Assembly (NCBI GenBank): GCA_026388535.1
Contig: JAPLJP010000029.1
Span: 1-40,987 of the forward strand
Direction: 5' to 3'
Length of the DNA stretch: 40,987 nt
DNA from: Deltaproteobacteria bacterium
Lineage (GTDB): Bacteria > Desulfobacterota > Syntrophia > Syntrophales > Smithellaceae
Every line of letters begins with the position of its first letter. Positions within the stretch are counted from its first letter, which is position 1. Positions 1-7,750 of this stretch are shown here, piece by piece. The notes beneath the pieces were generated by a model that did not search any database, had not been told where the DNA came from, and saw nothing but the letters and a program-made list of their open reading frames with translations. A program made the position numbers and the translations under genes.

Positions 1-83
1 GACGGACGGCCTTTAGCATTCTTCAAATTACCCGAAAGGGATTTGACTTTAGATGATCTCTTCTTTTTTTCAATCTTAATCAT
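1..83 (-). CDS. N-terminus of a possible TetR-family regulator (partial)
   Basis: An open frame starts at an ATG whose first base is 83 and runs off the left edge, giving 27 codons. The translation is Lys/Arg-rich and ends in KGRPS, a sequence often found just before the DNA-binding domain of TetR-type repressors. No helix-turn-helix is visible because the gene is cut. The TetR guess is inference; it is supported by the divergent orientation to the SCP2/acyl-CoA dehydrogenase genes and by the palindrome at 303-318 over the divergent promoter. It could equally be another small basic protein. Confidence 0.4.
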   Translation of the reverse strand, partial: MIKIEKKKRSSKVKSLSGNLKNAKGRP

Positions 84-277
84 GATGTTATATTATCACA
101 ATTTAAACCAAATGGTAAGCAAATTTTTTAAGTTTTTGACTCTGAGTCTATAAATTTTGAGATGTCTTTAAAAGTAAACTATGATCGCATAAGTTATTGT
201 TTATACGAATGTTATATTACTTACATTGCTTTATTACAATATTCAACAAGAAAATACAAATATTTCAAAAAAATATA

Positions 278-318
278 TTGACAGGCCTTATATTTTTTAG
301 TATTTACCAATCGGTAAA
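278..318 (+). promoter_or_regulatory. Promoter with overlapping palindromic operator
   Basis: A consensus -35 box TTGACA lies at 278-283. After a 17-base spacer, TATTTA at 301-306 can serve as a -10 box. The inverted repeat TTTACC-AATC-GGTAAA (303-318) covers the -10 box and the expected start of transcription, a position where a bound repressor would block initiation. TetR-type regulators of acyl-CoA genes commonly bind palindromes of this size. The regulator may be the gene cut off at the left edge. The downstream gene starts at 371 with a GGAGG ribosome site. Confidence 0.6.
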
Positions 319-370
319 CATAAATTTGGATATTTAAATATCCGTAAAATTAATTGGAGGTAAAGGTAAT

Positions 371-940
371 ATGGCAAAGTTTAGTGTTCCCAGTGATGTA
401 ACCGTTGATGAATTTTTCGAAAAACATGTGCCTGCCCAGTTTAAAGAAATTACCGCCGGCGCGAATCTTTCATCTTTGGTTGGCAAAGAAGTTAATCTTC
501 AGTTTAATGTAAATGATCAGAAATACTGCCTGAAGATTAAAGATGGTACAAATCTGAATATAGTTAAGGGCGGAGTTGACAAACCCTTACTGACTCTGGC
601 GTTGTCCGAACAAATCTTTCTTGATTCCGTAACCGGAAAGATCGAAGGAATGATTGATCGCTTCACCGATCCCGTAGAAATCGCGAATCCTAGCAGGCTC
701 AAAGCCCTGATGGAAACCAAAGGCACCTTAAAGCTGAATTTGAAGAATGGTGACAACAATATCCCTGTGACAATGATTTTCAACGGTGAAGAAAAACCAA
801 ACGTGGAAATCAACGTTGACCTCAAAGACTGGATAGCAATACAAAACAAGGAAACCACCGGACAGAATCTTTTCATGAATGGCAAGTTGAAATTCACGGG
901 CGATATGGTTCTCCTTATGAAATTGCAGACCCTTATATAG
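371..940 (+). CDS. SCP2-like sterol/lipid carrier protein
   Basis: A 189-residue cytoplasmic protein with no signal peptide or membrane segment. The C-terminus (about residues 170-189) reads GKLKFTGDMVLLMKLQ, the typical end of the SCP2 sterol-carrier fold, which binds acyl-CoA or other hydrophobic ligands in a tunnel. The first half (residues 20-95) also resembles the early part of an SCP2 domain (VNLQFNV, then LTLALSE and TGKIEG), so the protein may hold two diverged SCP2-like units; SCP2 domains alone are about 100 residues. The start has a strong GGAGG site. Its promoter carries a palindromic operator, and a terminator follows, so it is probably transcribed alone. A role in delivering acyl-CoA to the downstream dehydrogenases is inference. 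Confidence 0.75.
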   Translation: MAKFSVPSDVTVDEFFEKHVPAQFKEITAGANLSSLVGKEVNLQFNVNDQKYCLKIKDGTNLNIVKGGVDKPLLTLALSEQIFLDSVTGKIEGMIDRFTDPVEIANPSRLKALMETKGTLKLNLKNGDNNIPVTMIFNGEEKPNVEINVDLKDWIAIQNKETTGQNLFMNGKLKFTGDMVLLMKLQTLI

Positions 941-980
941 TAATTGGCAAATAATATAAATGCATCAACATTTTAATTAT

Positions 981-1048
981 AATTGCCGGGGGCATAAAGA
1001 GACCGGGGGGGCTCAGGGAAAACATTATTCCCTCCCCTGGCAATTTTT
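981..1048 (+). terminator. Rho-independent-like terminator after the SCP2 gene
   Basis: AATTGCCGGGGG (981-992) pairs with CCCCTGGCAATT (1034-1045) apart from one bulge, and the right arm runs into a T tract (TTTTT, 1044-1048). A second hairpin AGGGAA/TTCCCT sits inside the loop. Placed 40 bases after the SCP2 stop codon, this separates it from the acyl-CoA dehydrogenase pair. Confidence 0.7.
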
Positions 1049-1134
1049 ATCACCGGTTAATGAGCAAAACGTAATTGTTAGAAATAAATAACGTGTCAGT
1101 TTAAATTATATGACCCATATTCAAGGAGAATGTT

Positions 1135-2244
1135 ATGGAAGATAAAGAATTTGGTTTTAGTATGTCTGAAGAGCAAAGTAGCATGAAAGATACTGTTGCA
1201 AAACTGATTAAGAGTATGGTTGCAGGTAATCCTGCTCATGACATGGATGAGGAAAAAACCCTTCCCCGGGAAATTATTGATAAGGTTTGGGAACTGGGGG
1301 CCACGGTATCTATGGTACCAGAGGAATACGGCGGCTACGGTATGGAGTATTCCATGATCATGAACACGATTGTTCTGGAAGAGCTTGCTTCCGGCGATAT
1401 GGCGCTCGCAATTGCGGCAACGCTTCCCTCTATGTTTATTTTCACCATTCTGGAAATGGGCACTGAGGAGCAGAAGAAGAAATACTTATCATTATATTGC
1501 GATGCCGCCTATAAAGCGTGCTCTGTAGCGCTCAACGAACCGCGGTTCCAATTTGACGCGGTATCGTTGGAAACAAAAGCAGAGAAAAAAGGCGGAAAGT
1601 ATGTGCTCAACGGCAAGAAATGTTTTGTGCCGCTGGCAAAAGATTCCGGACACCTGCTGGTAGCGGCCAAGGCTGATGGGAAAATGGAACTATTTATTGT
1701 TGAAGGAAACAATCCGGGGCTGAAGATTGGCGAACGGGAGAAAAACCTCGGATTGTACGCGCTGGAGAGCTATCCGGTAGTTCTGGAGAACTGCGAAGTA
1801 TCCGCCGATAATCGTGTCGGAGGAGAAAAAGGATGCAATTACAGTAGATTCCTGCAAAAGACTCGCATAGCCATGTCCGCCATCGGTACGGGTGTGTCAC
1901 GCGCTTCTTTCGAGTACGCGCGGGATTACGCTAAAGAGCGGGTGCAGTTCGGGGAACCGATAGCTAGCCGTCAGGCGATAGCGTTCATGATCGCTGAAAT
2001 GGCTTACGAAGTTGACGCCATGAGACTTATGACGTGGAAAGCGGCGTCCGCGCTGGAAGCGGGCAGGGACGCGAAGCGGGAGTCCTATCTGGCAAAACTT
2101 TACGCCGGAGAAATGACTATGAAGACAACCGATTACGGGGTTCAGATTCTTGGTGGACACGGATATATCAGGGAAAATCCTGTAGAGCGGTATTATCGCA
2201 ATGGCAGAGCAATCGCCATTCTTGAAGCCATGGCAACGGTATAG
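1135..2244 (+). CDS. Acyl-CoA dehydrogenase family protein, alpha-type partner
   Basis: A 369-residue member of the acyl-CoA dehydrogenase (ACAD) family. The elements that bind the ADP half of FAD from the neighbouring subunit are intact: RVQFG at 269-273 and QILGGHG at 337-343. The flavin/substrate signature is degenerate: where active enzymes have TEPxxGSD this protein has NEPRFQFD (134-141), and the following W-[ST]-T-like strand reads FVPLAKD. A glutamate (E363) sits where the catalytic base is expected, but the protein stops six residues later, about 20 residues short of the family. It starts at an ATG behind AAGGAG and is 12 bases from the next ACAD gene. I infer it is the structural half of a heteromeric enzyme with its neighbour rather than an independent dehydrogenase. 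Confidence 0.85.
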   Translation: MEDKEFGFSMSEEQSSMKDTVAKLIKSMVAGNPAHDMDEEKTLPREIIDKVWELGATVSMVPEEYGGYGMEYSMIMNTIVLEELASGDMALAIAATLPSMFIFTILEMGTEEQKKKYLSLYCDAAYKACSVALNEPRFQFDAVSLETKAEKKGGKYVLNGKKCFVPLAKDSGHLLVAAKADGKMELFIVEGNNPGLKIGEREKNLGLYALESYPVVLENCEVSADNRVGGEKGCNYSRFLQKTRIAMSAIGTGVSRASFEYARDYAKERVQFGEPIASRQAIAFMIAEMAYEVDAMRLMTWKAASALEAGRDAKRESYLAKLYAGEMTMKTTDYGVQILGGHGYIRENPVERYYRNGRAIAILEAMATV

Positions 2245-2256
2245 GAGGAAGAAACT

Positions 2257-3453
2257 ATGATTAATCTTGAAATGACACAAAAGATGATTGATGTGAAAAA
2301 TGGCATGAATAACATGGCCACGAGCATGCTTCGGCCTATATCCAGATATTATGATGACAACGAGCATAAGTATCCTCAGGAGCTGGATATGTTTCGTTCG
2401 ATAAAGATAATGACCCGGCCGAAGAAGAAAAAGGAAGGCGAAGAGGCAAAGCCGGAAAAACAGGGATCGAAGAAACTGGGAACGAATCTGTCGACGGTTA
2501 TCGTCATTGAGGAGTTGTGCTGGGGAGACTTAGGAATGGTGCTATCGTTACCTAATGCGGGGTTGGGAAACGCCGCCATCGTGGCGGTGGCAACCGATGA
2601 ACAAATGGAACGATTTGGAGATAAATGGGCGTCCATGGCAATTACGGAACCCGGTTCCGGTTCTGATTCCGGATCCATCACAGCAAAGGCCACTTTGGAT
2701 GGCAATGAGTGGGTGCTCAACGGAGAAAAGATATTTGTAACATGCGCGGAGCGAGCCGACGTGGCGGTTATATGGGCCACTGTAGACAAAAGCGCCGGCA
2801 AGGCTGGAATAAAATCGTTTCTGGTGGAGAAGGACCGGCCTGGGTTCAAGCTAGAGAAACTGGAACACAAACTCGGTATCCGGGCCTCGGACACAGGAAC
2901 TTATGTTCTCGATGATTGTCGTATACCGAAAGATAATATTCTGGGAAGCGCTGAAGTTAAGCAATCAACCGAAGGATTCAGAGGCGCAATGAAGACCTTT
3001 GATAACACCCGGCCATTGGTAGCCTCAATGGCGTTGGGAGTAACCCGGGCGGCTCTAGATTTAACGCGCGAGAAACTTGAGGAAAGCGGCATCAAACTTG
3101 ATTACGAAAAAAATCCCAACAATGTGAGCGCGCTGGAAAAAGAATTTTACATGATGGAAGCAAATTTGGAAGCGATGCGGCTTCTGACCTGGCGGGCAGC
3201 GTGGATGATGGACAACGGAGATTTCAATAATCTTGAAGCGTCCATGTCCAAGGCAAAATCAGGACGTTGCGGAACATTGATCGTTCAGAAATGCTGCGAG
3301 CTTCTGGGACCCTTGGGTTTTTCTTGTGAAAATCTTGCCGAGAAGTGGATGCGGGATATCAAGATTACGGATATTTTCGAGGGAACGGGACAAATACAGC
3401 ATCTGATCGTTGCCCGCAATGTTCTCGGATATTCGAGTAAGCAACTCAAATAG
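2257..3453 (+). CDS. Acyl-CoA dehydrogenase, catalytic partner
   Basis: A 398-residue ACAD. The flavin/substrate signature is intact (ITEPGSGSD, 129-137, followed by FVTCAE), as is the catalytic base region (FEGTGQIQHLIVAR, with E375). By contrast, the arms that should contact the ADP part of FAD in the partner are lost: no RxxFG around 271-280 (REKLEESGIK), and the QxLGGxG loop reads ECLL-type sequence then GPLGF (351-355), with Gln replaced by Glu and the second Gly by Pro. Residues 54-75 form a Lys/Glu-rich insertion. The pattern is the mirror image of the upstream ACAD. The gene has a GGAGGAAG ribosome site 12 bases after the previous stop. The reaction expected is alpha,beta-desaturation of an acyl-CoA, with electrons passed to ETF; the substrate cannot be told from sequence. 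Confidence 0.88.
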   Translation: MINLEMTQKMIDVKNGMNNMATSMLRPISRYYDDNEHKYPQELDMFRSIKIMTRPKKKKEGEEAKPEKQGSKKLGTNLSTVIVIEELCWGDLGMVLSLPNAGLGNAAIVAVATDEQMERFGDKWASMAITEPGSGSDSGSITAKATLDGNEWVLNGEKIFVTCAERADVAVIWATVDKSAGKAGIKSFLVEKDRPGFKLEKLEHKLGIRASDTGTYVLDDCRIPKDNILGSAEVKQSTEGFRGAMKTFDNTRPLVASMALGVTRAALDLTREKLEESGIKLDYEKNPNNVSALEKEFYMMEANLEAMRLLTWRAAWMMDNGDFNNLEASMSKAKSGRCGTLIVQKCCELLGPLGFSCENLAEKWMRDIKITDIFEGTGQIQHLIVARNVLGYSSKQLK

Positions 3454-3500
3454 GAACAGAATTTAGTCAGTAAAAAATATTTTCTCTCAAGGAGCAAACC

Positions 3501-3530
3501 TTGCCTGCGCGCAAATATGCGCGCAGGCAA
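3501..3530 (+). terminator. Strong hairpin after the acyl-CoA dehydrogenase pair
   Basis: A perfect 13-bp stem, TTGCCTGCGCGCA (3501-3513) and TGCGCGCAGGCAA (3518-3530), encloses a 4-base AATA loop, 47 bases after the stop codon. It is probably a terminator, but the sequence after it (AAATTAAA) is not a good T tract, so termination may be Rho-assisted or weak. Confidence 0.55.
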
Positions 3531-3568
3531 AAATTAAACCCAAAGGCTCTTATATAAATAAGGCCTTA

Positions 3569-3687
3569 TACCAAGTCGTATTCTTTAGTTAACTCTTGGG
3601 TTGCATTGTTGATTTCCTCAATCTGCCGCGACGGATGTGAGGGTTCTTCTCCTTGCCGCCAAGTTATCCTTTAAATGCGACTTGGTA
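3569..3687 (-). repeat. Family A palindromic intergenic element, copy 1
   Basis: A 119-bp element bounded by a perfect 10-bp inverted repeat (TACCAAGTCG / CGACTTGGTA). Read on the minus strand it matches the copy at 20689-20810: both share the TACCAAGT end, a TTTAAAGGATAAC / TTCAAAGGATAAC block, and GGCGGCAAGGAG. It lies in the 497-base gap between the ACAD and MaoC genes. The rest of that gap (3688-3950) is AT-rich; I see no gene there, only an AT-rich region that should hold the promoter of the MaoC pair. Confidence 0.7.
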
Positions 3688-3950
3688 TTTTTATTTTCGT
3701 ACTGCTAAGAAAAACAACCATCGTTAACTTTCCACCGCCTTGTGCAAGAAAAGTGTTTTGTCAGCGATACAAGATTTAAAGTTTATATTCGTCTCTTGAA
3801 CGCAGGAGAAAATATTTTTATTATTTGATACATAATTTATTATAAAATGCTTTTTATAATAAAAACAAAATAATTAAATTCTTGTAATTAAATCGTGTTA
3901 TTCAAATATAAATATGCTATATTTAAAAGCAATTTTTATCGGAGGATGCT

Positions 3951-4415
3951 ATGGCGGACAAGTCAAAGTTAGGAATGGAATTTCCTGCTTACACTTATAC
4001 AGTTCAAAAAGATAAAATTGCTGAGTTTGCTGTTGCTGTTTCTCAAAAAGAGAATAAGGAAGAAATCAATCCTATTTACTATGATGAAGAAGCCGCGAAA
4101 AAAGCAGGTTATCAAGGGATACCTATTCCTCTGACCTTTCCCACCAATTCATTTTTTTGGACCGGCGGCGGCCTGATGGCTACAATTAAAACCCTGGGCA
4201 TTGATTTAAAGAAGCTTTTGCATAGAGAAGAAGAATATGAATATTTTGGCAGTATTTATGCGGGCGATGTCATTACACGCAAAATGAAAGTTATCGATAT
4301 TTTAAAAAAGGGGAACGGGGACAAGATTGTGGAGGTTACTATCCTGGAAACGAAACTGATAAATCAACGGGGCGAATTGGTGCTTAAGTCCCGCACAAGA
4401 TTGATGGAAAGATAG
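3951..4415 (+). CDS. MaoC/HotDog-fold dehydratase subunit, non-catalytic type
   Basis: A 154-residue HotDog-fold protein resembling the N-terminal MaoC dehydratase domain family (FAS1_DH / HadA type). Helix-loop residues are conserved (NPIYYDEEAAKKAGYQGI, about 41-58), but the hydratase-2 dyad is not: the G-D-x-N-P-L-H motif is replaced by E-I-N-P-I-Y, so the catalytic Asp and His are missing. Ten bases separate it from the next gene, which keeps the dyad. In known two-subunit members (for example mycobacterial HadAB) one subunit holds the acyl chain and the other supplies catalysis, and I infer the same here. The start has a GGAGGATG ribosome site. Confidence 0.8.
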   Translation: MADKSKLGMEFPAYTYTVQKDKIAEFAVAVSQKENKEEINPIYYDEEAAKKAGYQGIPIPLTFPTNSFFWTGGGLMATIKTLGIDLKKLLHREEEYEYFGSIYAGDVITRKMKVIDILKKGNGDKIVEVTILETKLINQRGELVLKSRTRLMER

Positions 4416-4425
4416 GAAGATCAAC

Positions 4426-4875
4426 ATGGCTTTAAAGTATGATGATATTGAAGTTGGAAACAAAATGCCCGTTTATACTTCCGCGCCCATTACCAGAACA
4501 CACCTGGTACGTTATGCTGGAGCCTCGGGTGATTTTAATCCACTTCATTATGATCAAACCTTCGTAAAAATGATTGGCAGGAAAAATGTTATTGCCCATG
4601 GTATGTTGATTATGGGTATCGCCGGCGAAGCCATAACTTCCTGGATCGAAAATAAATATTTAAGAAAATTTAATGCCCGTTTTTTGAGTATGACAGAACC
4701 GATAGATTGGGATGATATGGAAAACACAAAAGATAGAGCAACAATAATAGTCAGCGGCGAGATAGTCAAAAAGTTTGAAGAAAACGGCGAAAAAAGAATT
4801 CAGTGCGACATCATCGCTCAAGATGCATTAGGCAGCAAAAAACTATCAGGATTTTTTGTCGCGGCCCTGCCTTAA
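4426..4875 (+). CDS. MaoC-type enoyl-CoA hydratase/dehydratase, catalytic subunit
   Basis: A 149-residue HotDog-fold protein with the complete hydratase-2 motif YAGASGDFNPLHYD (30-43). D36 and H41 are the expected catalytic pair, and GMLIMG follows at the usual distance. It should hydrate a trans-2-enoyl-CoA to the 3-hydroxyacyl-CoA, the step after the acyl-CoA dehydrogenase. It is 10 bases downstream of its non-catalytic relative and probably pairs with it. No 3-hydroxyacyl-CoA dehydrogenase or thiolase is present here, so the rest of the cycle must be elsewhere. Confidence 0.85.
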   Translation: MALKYDDIEVGNKMPVYTSAPITRTHLVRYAGASGDFNPLHYDQTFVKMIGRKNVIAHGMLIMGIAGEAITSWIENKYLRKFNARFLSMTEPIDWDDMENTKDRATIIVSGEIVKKFEENGEKRIQCDIIAQDALGSKKLSGFFVAALP

Positions 4876-4932
4876 TAATTTTCTTTATCTTATATAATTG
4901 TTTTTTTCATCAATAAAAACACAGGTATTTTT

Positions 4933-6276
4933 ATGAAAAAACATATTTTAGTGATTGATGACGACGCAGTCGCCTGCGAATTTCTGCAGGAGGTTCTGCG
5001 TCTTGACGGCTATGATGTTGCAACCTTTACATCCGCTCTGGAAGCTCTGAAACAAGAACTTTCGCAGTTTGACCTGCTCATGTCCGATATTCGCATGCCG
5101 GAAATGGATGGTTTGCAGTTTCTTGATCAGGTGCATAAAAAATGGCCGGATTTACCGGTTATTCTTATGACTGCTTATGGTTCTCTGGAAACAACAATGG
5201 AGGCAATAAGTCTGGGGGCTTGGGATTATATCAGTAAACCATTTTCACCGGAAGATTGCCGGTCTATTGTAAAAAAAGTGTTGGAAGTTCGAGAGCTACG
5301 TGAAAGGCGCATGGAATTGCAATCGGAAACAACCGCGGGGCCGAAATTGATTGGCTCGTCAGCGATGATGGTTGATTTCTACAAACAGATTGCCCGCATT
5401 GCCGATGCGCAGGCCAGTGTTTTAATAGAAGGTGAAAGCGGAACAGGAAAAGAATTAACTGCCCGGTCTTTACATAATATGTCTTCCCGCTGTGATAGAC
5501 CTTTTGTCGTCGTCCATTGCGGAGCTATCCCCGATAATTTGTTGGAATCTGAACTATTCGGTTATGAAAAAGGTTCATTTACCGGCGCTGATCACAAACA
5601 CTTGGGTTTGCTGGAATCCGCGGAAGGCGGAACAGTATTTCTCGATGAAATAACAGAAATGTCAACAGCTCTGCAAGGCAAGTTTTTGCGGTTTATGCAA
5701 AATGGCGAAATAAGAAGAATTGGCGGTCACGAAGTGCGTCATGCCGCTGTTCGCGTAGTCGCTGCCGCTAATAAAAATGTTGATGACGAAGTAAGCAAGG
5801 GAAGCTTTCGCCTGGATCTCCTGTATCGATTTATTGTGCGTTTGCGCGTTCCGCCATTGAGAGAACACAAAGAAGATATTCCGTTGCTCATTGAATCATT
5901 ACTGAAAAAGTTTGGTTATCCTAATGTGCGCATTTCTTTAAAAGCAATGGAGCTGCTCATGGCCTATAGCTGGCCGGGCAATGTGAGGGAGATGGAAAAT
6001 GTTCTCCAACAAACTTTGTTGCTTTCACCTTTCGTGGTTGTCCTCCCCGAAAATTTGCCGGAACATTTTCAGCAGCAAAAAAAGAAATCACCGGATGTTG
6101 CCCTGTTGAATATATCTCCATTAGAGGCAGCAGAAAGAGAAAAGATAATACAAACCCTCAAAGAAACTTCCTGGAATCAATCCAGAGCCGCACAGCTTTT
6201 GGGTATTGATCGGAAAACATTGCGCCTGAAAATTCGCCGTTATGGTTTATTGGACGAAAAACTTTCCGCGGATTAA
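4933..6276 (+). CDS. NtrC-family sigma-54-dependent response regulator
   Basis: A 447-residue three-domain regulator. The receiver domain (1-120) has acidic residues D9-D11, phospho-acceptor D52 in LLMSDIRMP, T80 and K102. The AAA+ domain (about 140-375) has Walker A GESGTGKE, the sigma-54 contact loop as GSFTGA rather than the usual GAFTGA, and Walker B GGTVFLDEI. The C-terminal Fis-type helix-turn-helix (about 400-440) contains NQSRAAQLLGIDRKTLRLKI. It should activate sigma-54 promoters when phosphorylated. A membrane histidine kinase at 7956-9509 is the likely partner. No strong ribosome site is visible. A decayed copy of its last 45 codons lies at 7751-7907. Confidence 0.93.
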   Translation: MKKHILVIDDDAVACEFLQEVLRLDGYDVATFTSALEALKQELSQFDLLMSDIRMPEMDGLQFLDQVHKKWPDLPVILMTAYGSLETTMEAISLGAWDYISKPFSPEDCRSIVKKVLEVRELRERRMELQSETTAGPKLIGSSAMMVDFYKQIARIADAQASVLIEGESGTGKELTARSLHNMSSRCDRPFVVVHCGAIPDNLLESELFGYEKGSFTGADHKHLGLLESAEGGTVFLDEITEMSTALQGKFLRFMQNGEIRRIGGHEVRHAAVRVVAAANKNVDDEVSKGSFRLDLLYRFIVRLRVPPLREHKEDIPLLIESLLKKFGYPNVRISLKAMELLMAYSWPGNVREMENVLQQTLLLSPFVVVLPENLPEHFQQQKKKSPDVALLNISPLEAAEREKIIQTLKETSWNQSRAAQLLGIDRKTLRLKIRRYGLLDEKLSAD

Positions 6277-6296
6277 AAGTCTTCTGTTTTAAACCA

Positions 6297-6333
6297 TTTC
6301 TAAATCAAAGATGATATAAAGGCGGCAAGGAGG
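6297..6333 (+). repeat. Family A element, truncated copy 4
   Basis: The 37 bases from TTTCTAAATCAA through GGCGGCAAGGAGG closely match the left end of the copy at 25786-25915. No matching right end follows, so the copy is truncated. An 11-base direct repeat GGTCAAAGGCA occurs at its edge (6332-6342) and again at 6600-6610. The remainder of the 407-base gap up to 6683 has no gene that I can support. Confidence 0.5.
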
Positions 6334-6625
6334 TCAAAGGCAGCCCTGTAATTGTAGTTCAAGTTTAACATTTAAATTGACAACCGATTTTTAATGACTT
6401 ATAAAATCAACAACTATTTTAAATAATGCTCATCTCCATTTATTCATAACGCTCACTTGCGCATAAATGACACAATAATAACTAACGATACTTTTTTGGA
6501 GTGATAGCAGAATTGCCGAGGCTATTTACTGAACAGAACATGGATAAGGAATTGGGCGGACAGGCTATTATTGTGGTGTTCTTGATAACAATAACAAAAG
6601 GTCAAAGGCACCTCTTTGGTACTCG

Positions 6626-6653
6626 TTTACGAAATACTGAAGAGGAGTATAAT
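6626..6653 (+). promoter_or_regulatory. Possible sigma-70 promoter for the lipoprotein pair
   Basis: A perfect -10 hexamer TATAAT lies at 6648-6653. With a 16-base spacer, TTTACG at 6626-6631 is a partial -35 match. It is 31 bases upstream of the first lipoprotein start. Confidence 0.4.
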
Positions 6654-6683
6654 TATATTTAAACTAAGCAGAGGAGTCGTAAA

Positions 6684-7205
6684 ATGAAAAAATTTGTATT
6701 ACCAATTTTGTTGTTGTTTTCGTCGTTCTTCGTTCAGGGGTGTGTTCCAGGTTCGGTTAATCTGATTAAAAATTTATCAGAACCACTGACAAATTACAAG
6801 TCTGTAGCGGTTAAAGTGGAATGTTCCGAGGCTATACCTGCAGATACGAAGGCGGAAGCTGTCGCGATGGTAAAAAATATGTTTATCAGCAAGCTCACCG
6901 AAACAAAAAAATTCCAGGATATTTACAACTATGATGAAGCCAAAGATAAAGCACAGCTATGGATTGAGGTTAAAGTAACCGACTTTGCCAAGGATTGCCC
7001 TTGTAAATACAAACCTAGTCGCCCCTGTGCAAAGGTAAGTCTTGATGGCAGTTTCATTAACGCAAAAACAAATTTAATAATAGGCGAGATTGATGCCAAA
7101 AGCGACTACATAATTAGGGCAATAAAACCATATAATACAAAGATTGAAGTGGCCGCATCTTTTGCTATTTCGCATATAATTGATTTTATCGCACAAAGCA
7201 AATAA
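6684..7205 (+). CDS. Predicted lipoprotein, first of a tandem pair
   Basis: A 173-residue exported protein. Residues 1-20 are a lipoprotein signal peptide (MKK, a Leu/Phe-rich core, lipobox VQGC) with the acylated cysteine at C20. The mature part contains NYKSVAVKVECS, a helix-rich middle and a Cys pair (CPCKY), and ends in an alpha-helical segment; the layout resembles DUF4410-like outer-membrane lipoproteins, but I do not recognise a specific function. An AGAGGAG ribosome site precedes it. Its signal peptide and ribosome site are nearly the same as those of the following gene, while the mature proteins are unrelated at first sight. Confidence 0.75.
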   Translation: MKKFVLPILLLFSSFFVQGCVPGSVNLIKNLSEPLTNYKSVAVKVECSEAIPADTKAEAVAMVKNMFISKLTETKKFQDIYNYDEAKDKAQLWIEVKVTDFAKDCPCKYKPSRPCAKVSLDGSFINAKTNLIIGEIDAKSDYIIRAIKPYNTKIEVAASFAISHIIDFIAQSK

Positions 7206-7227
7206 ACTTAAAGTGAGGAGGCGTAAA

Positions 7228-7704
7228 ATGAAAAAAATTATATTACCAATTTTGTTATTGTTTTCGTTGTTCTTCATTTCGGGGTGTGTACCGGGTTCTG
7301 TTAATGGATCTCAGCCGCAGTTCAAGACCATTGAAGTGAAGCATTTCACGCAGGCGGACGGCTTAGTTATTTCTCAGGATTTTTTCAACGGCTTCTACGA
7401 TCGTTTCCGCAAATATCTGAAAGAATTGCAAGTGGCAGGTCAGATTATCGAAGAAGGAGCCACGATGCCTGACGCCGACGCCGCAAACGCTGTTGTTGTC
7501 GAAGGCAAATTCACTGATTACAAGAATGCGGGATGGTTTGAACGTGCAGTGGTAAGCTTGGAGGTTAATTTGTATCGTAAGAGCGATCATACGCTGATCA
7601 AAACTATCCCAGTGATGCTTCATGATAATACACCTTTTGACAAAGTTAAAGGGGAGAAAATGGGGCGCTATACCGCCAACGAAATTTATAAAGCCTTGAA
7701 GTAA
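7228..7704 (+). CDS. Predicted lipoprotein, DUF4410-like, second of the pair
   Basis: The best start is the ATG at 7228, directly behind GTGAGGAGGCG; an upstream ATG at 7180 lacks a ribosome site and would bury the signal peptide. The 158-residue product has a lipoprotein signal ending ISGC (Cys20). The mature part contains IEVKHFTQADGL, a helical stretch and VVVEGKFTDYKNAG followed by a beta-strand-rich end, a pattern seen in DUF4410-type lipoproteins of proteobacteria. The function is unknown. It is 22 bases downstream of the first lipoprotein and probably co-transcribed. Confidence 0.75.
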   Translation: MKKIILPILLLFSLFFISGCVPGSVNGSQPQFKTIEVKHFTQADGLVISQDFFNGFYDRFRKYLKELQVAGQIIEEGATMPDADAANAVVVEGKFTDYKNAGWFERAVVSLEVNLYRKSDHTLIKTIPVMLHDNTPFDKVKGEKMGRYTANEIYKALK

Positions 7705-7750
7705 AACGTGGACGTGTCCTGCTGTGTGACAATTCACGAAGAGCACGGGA

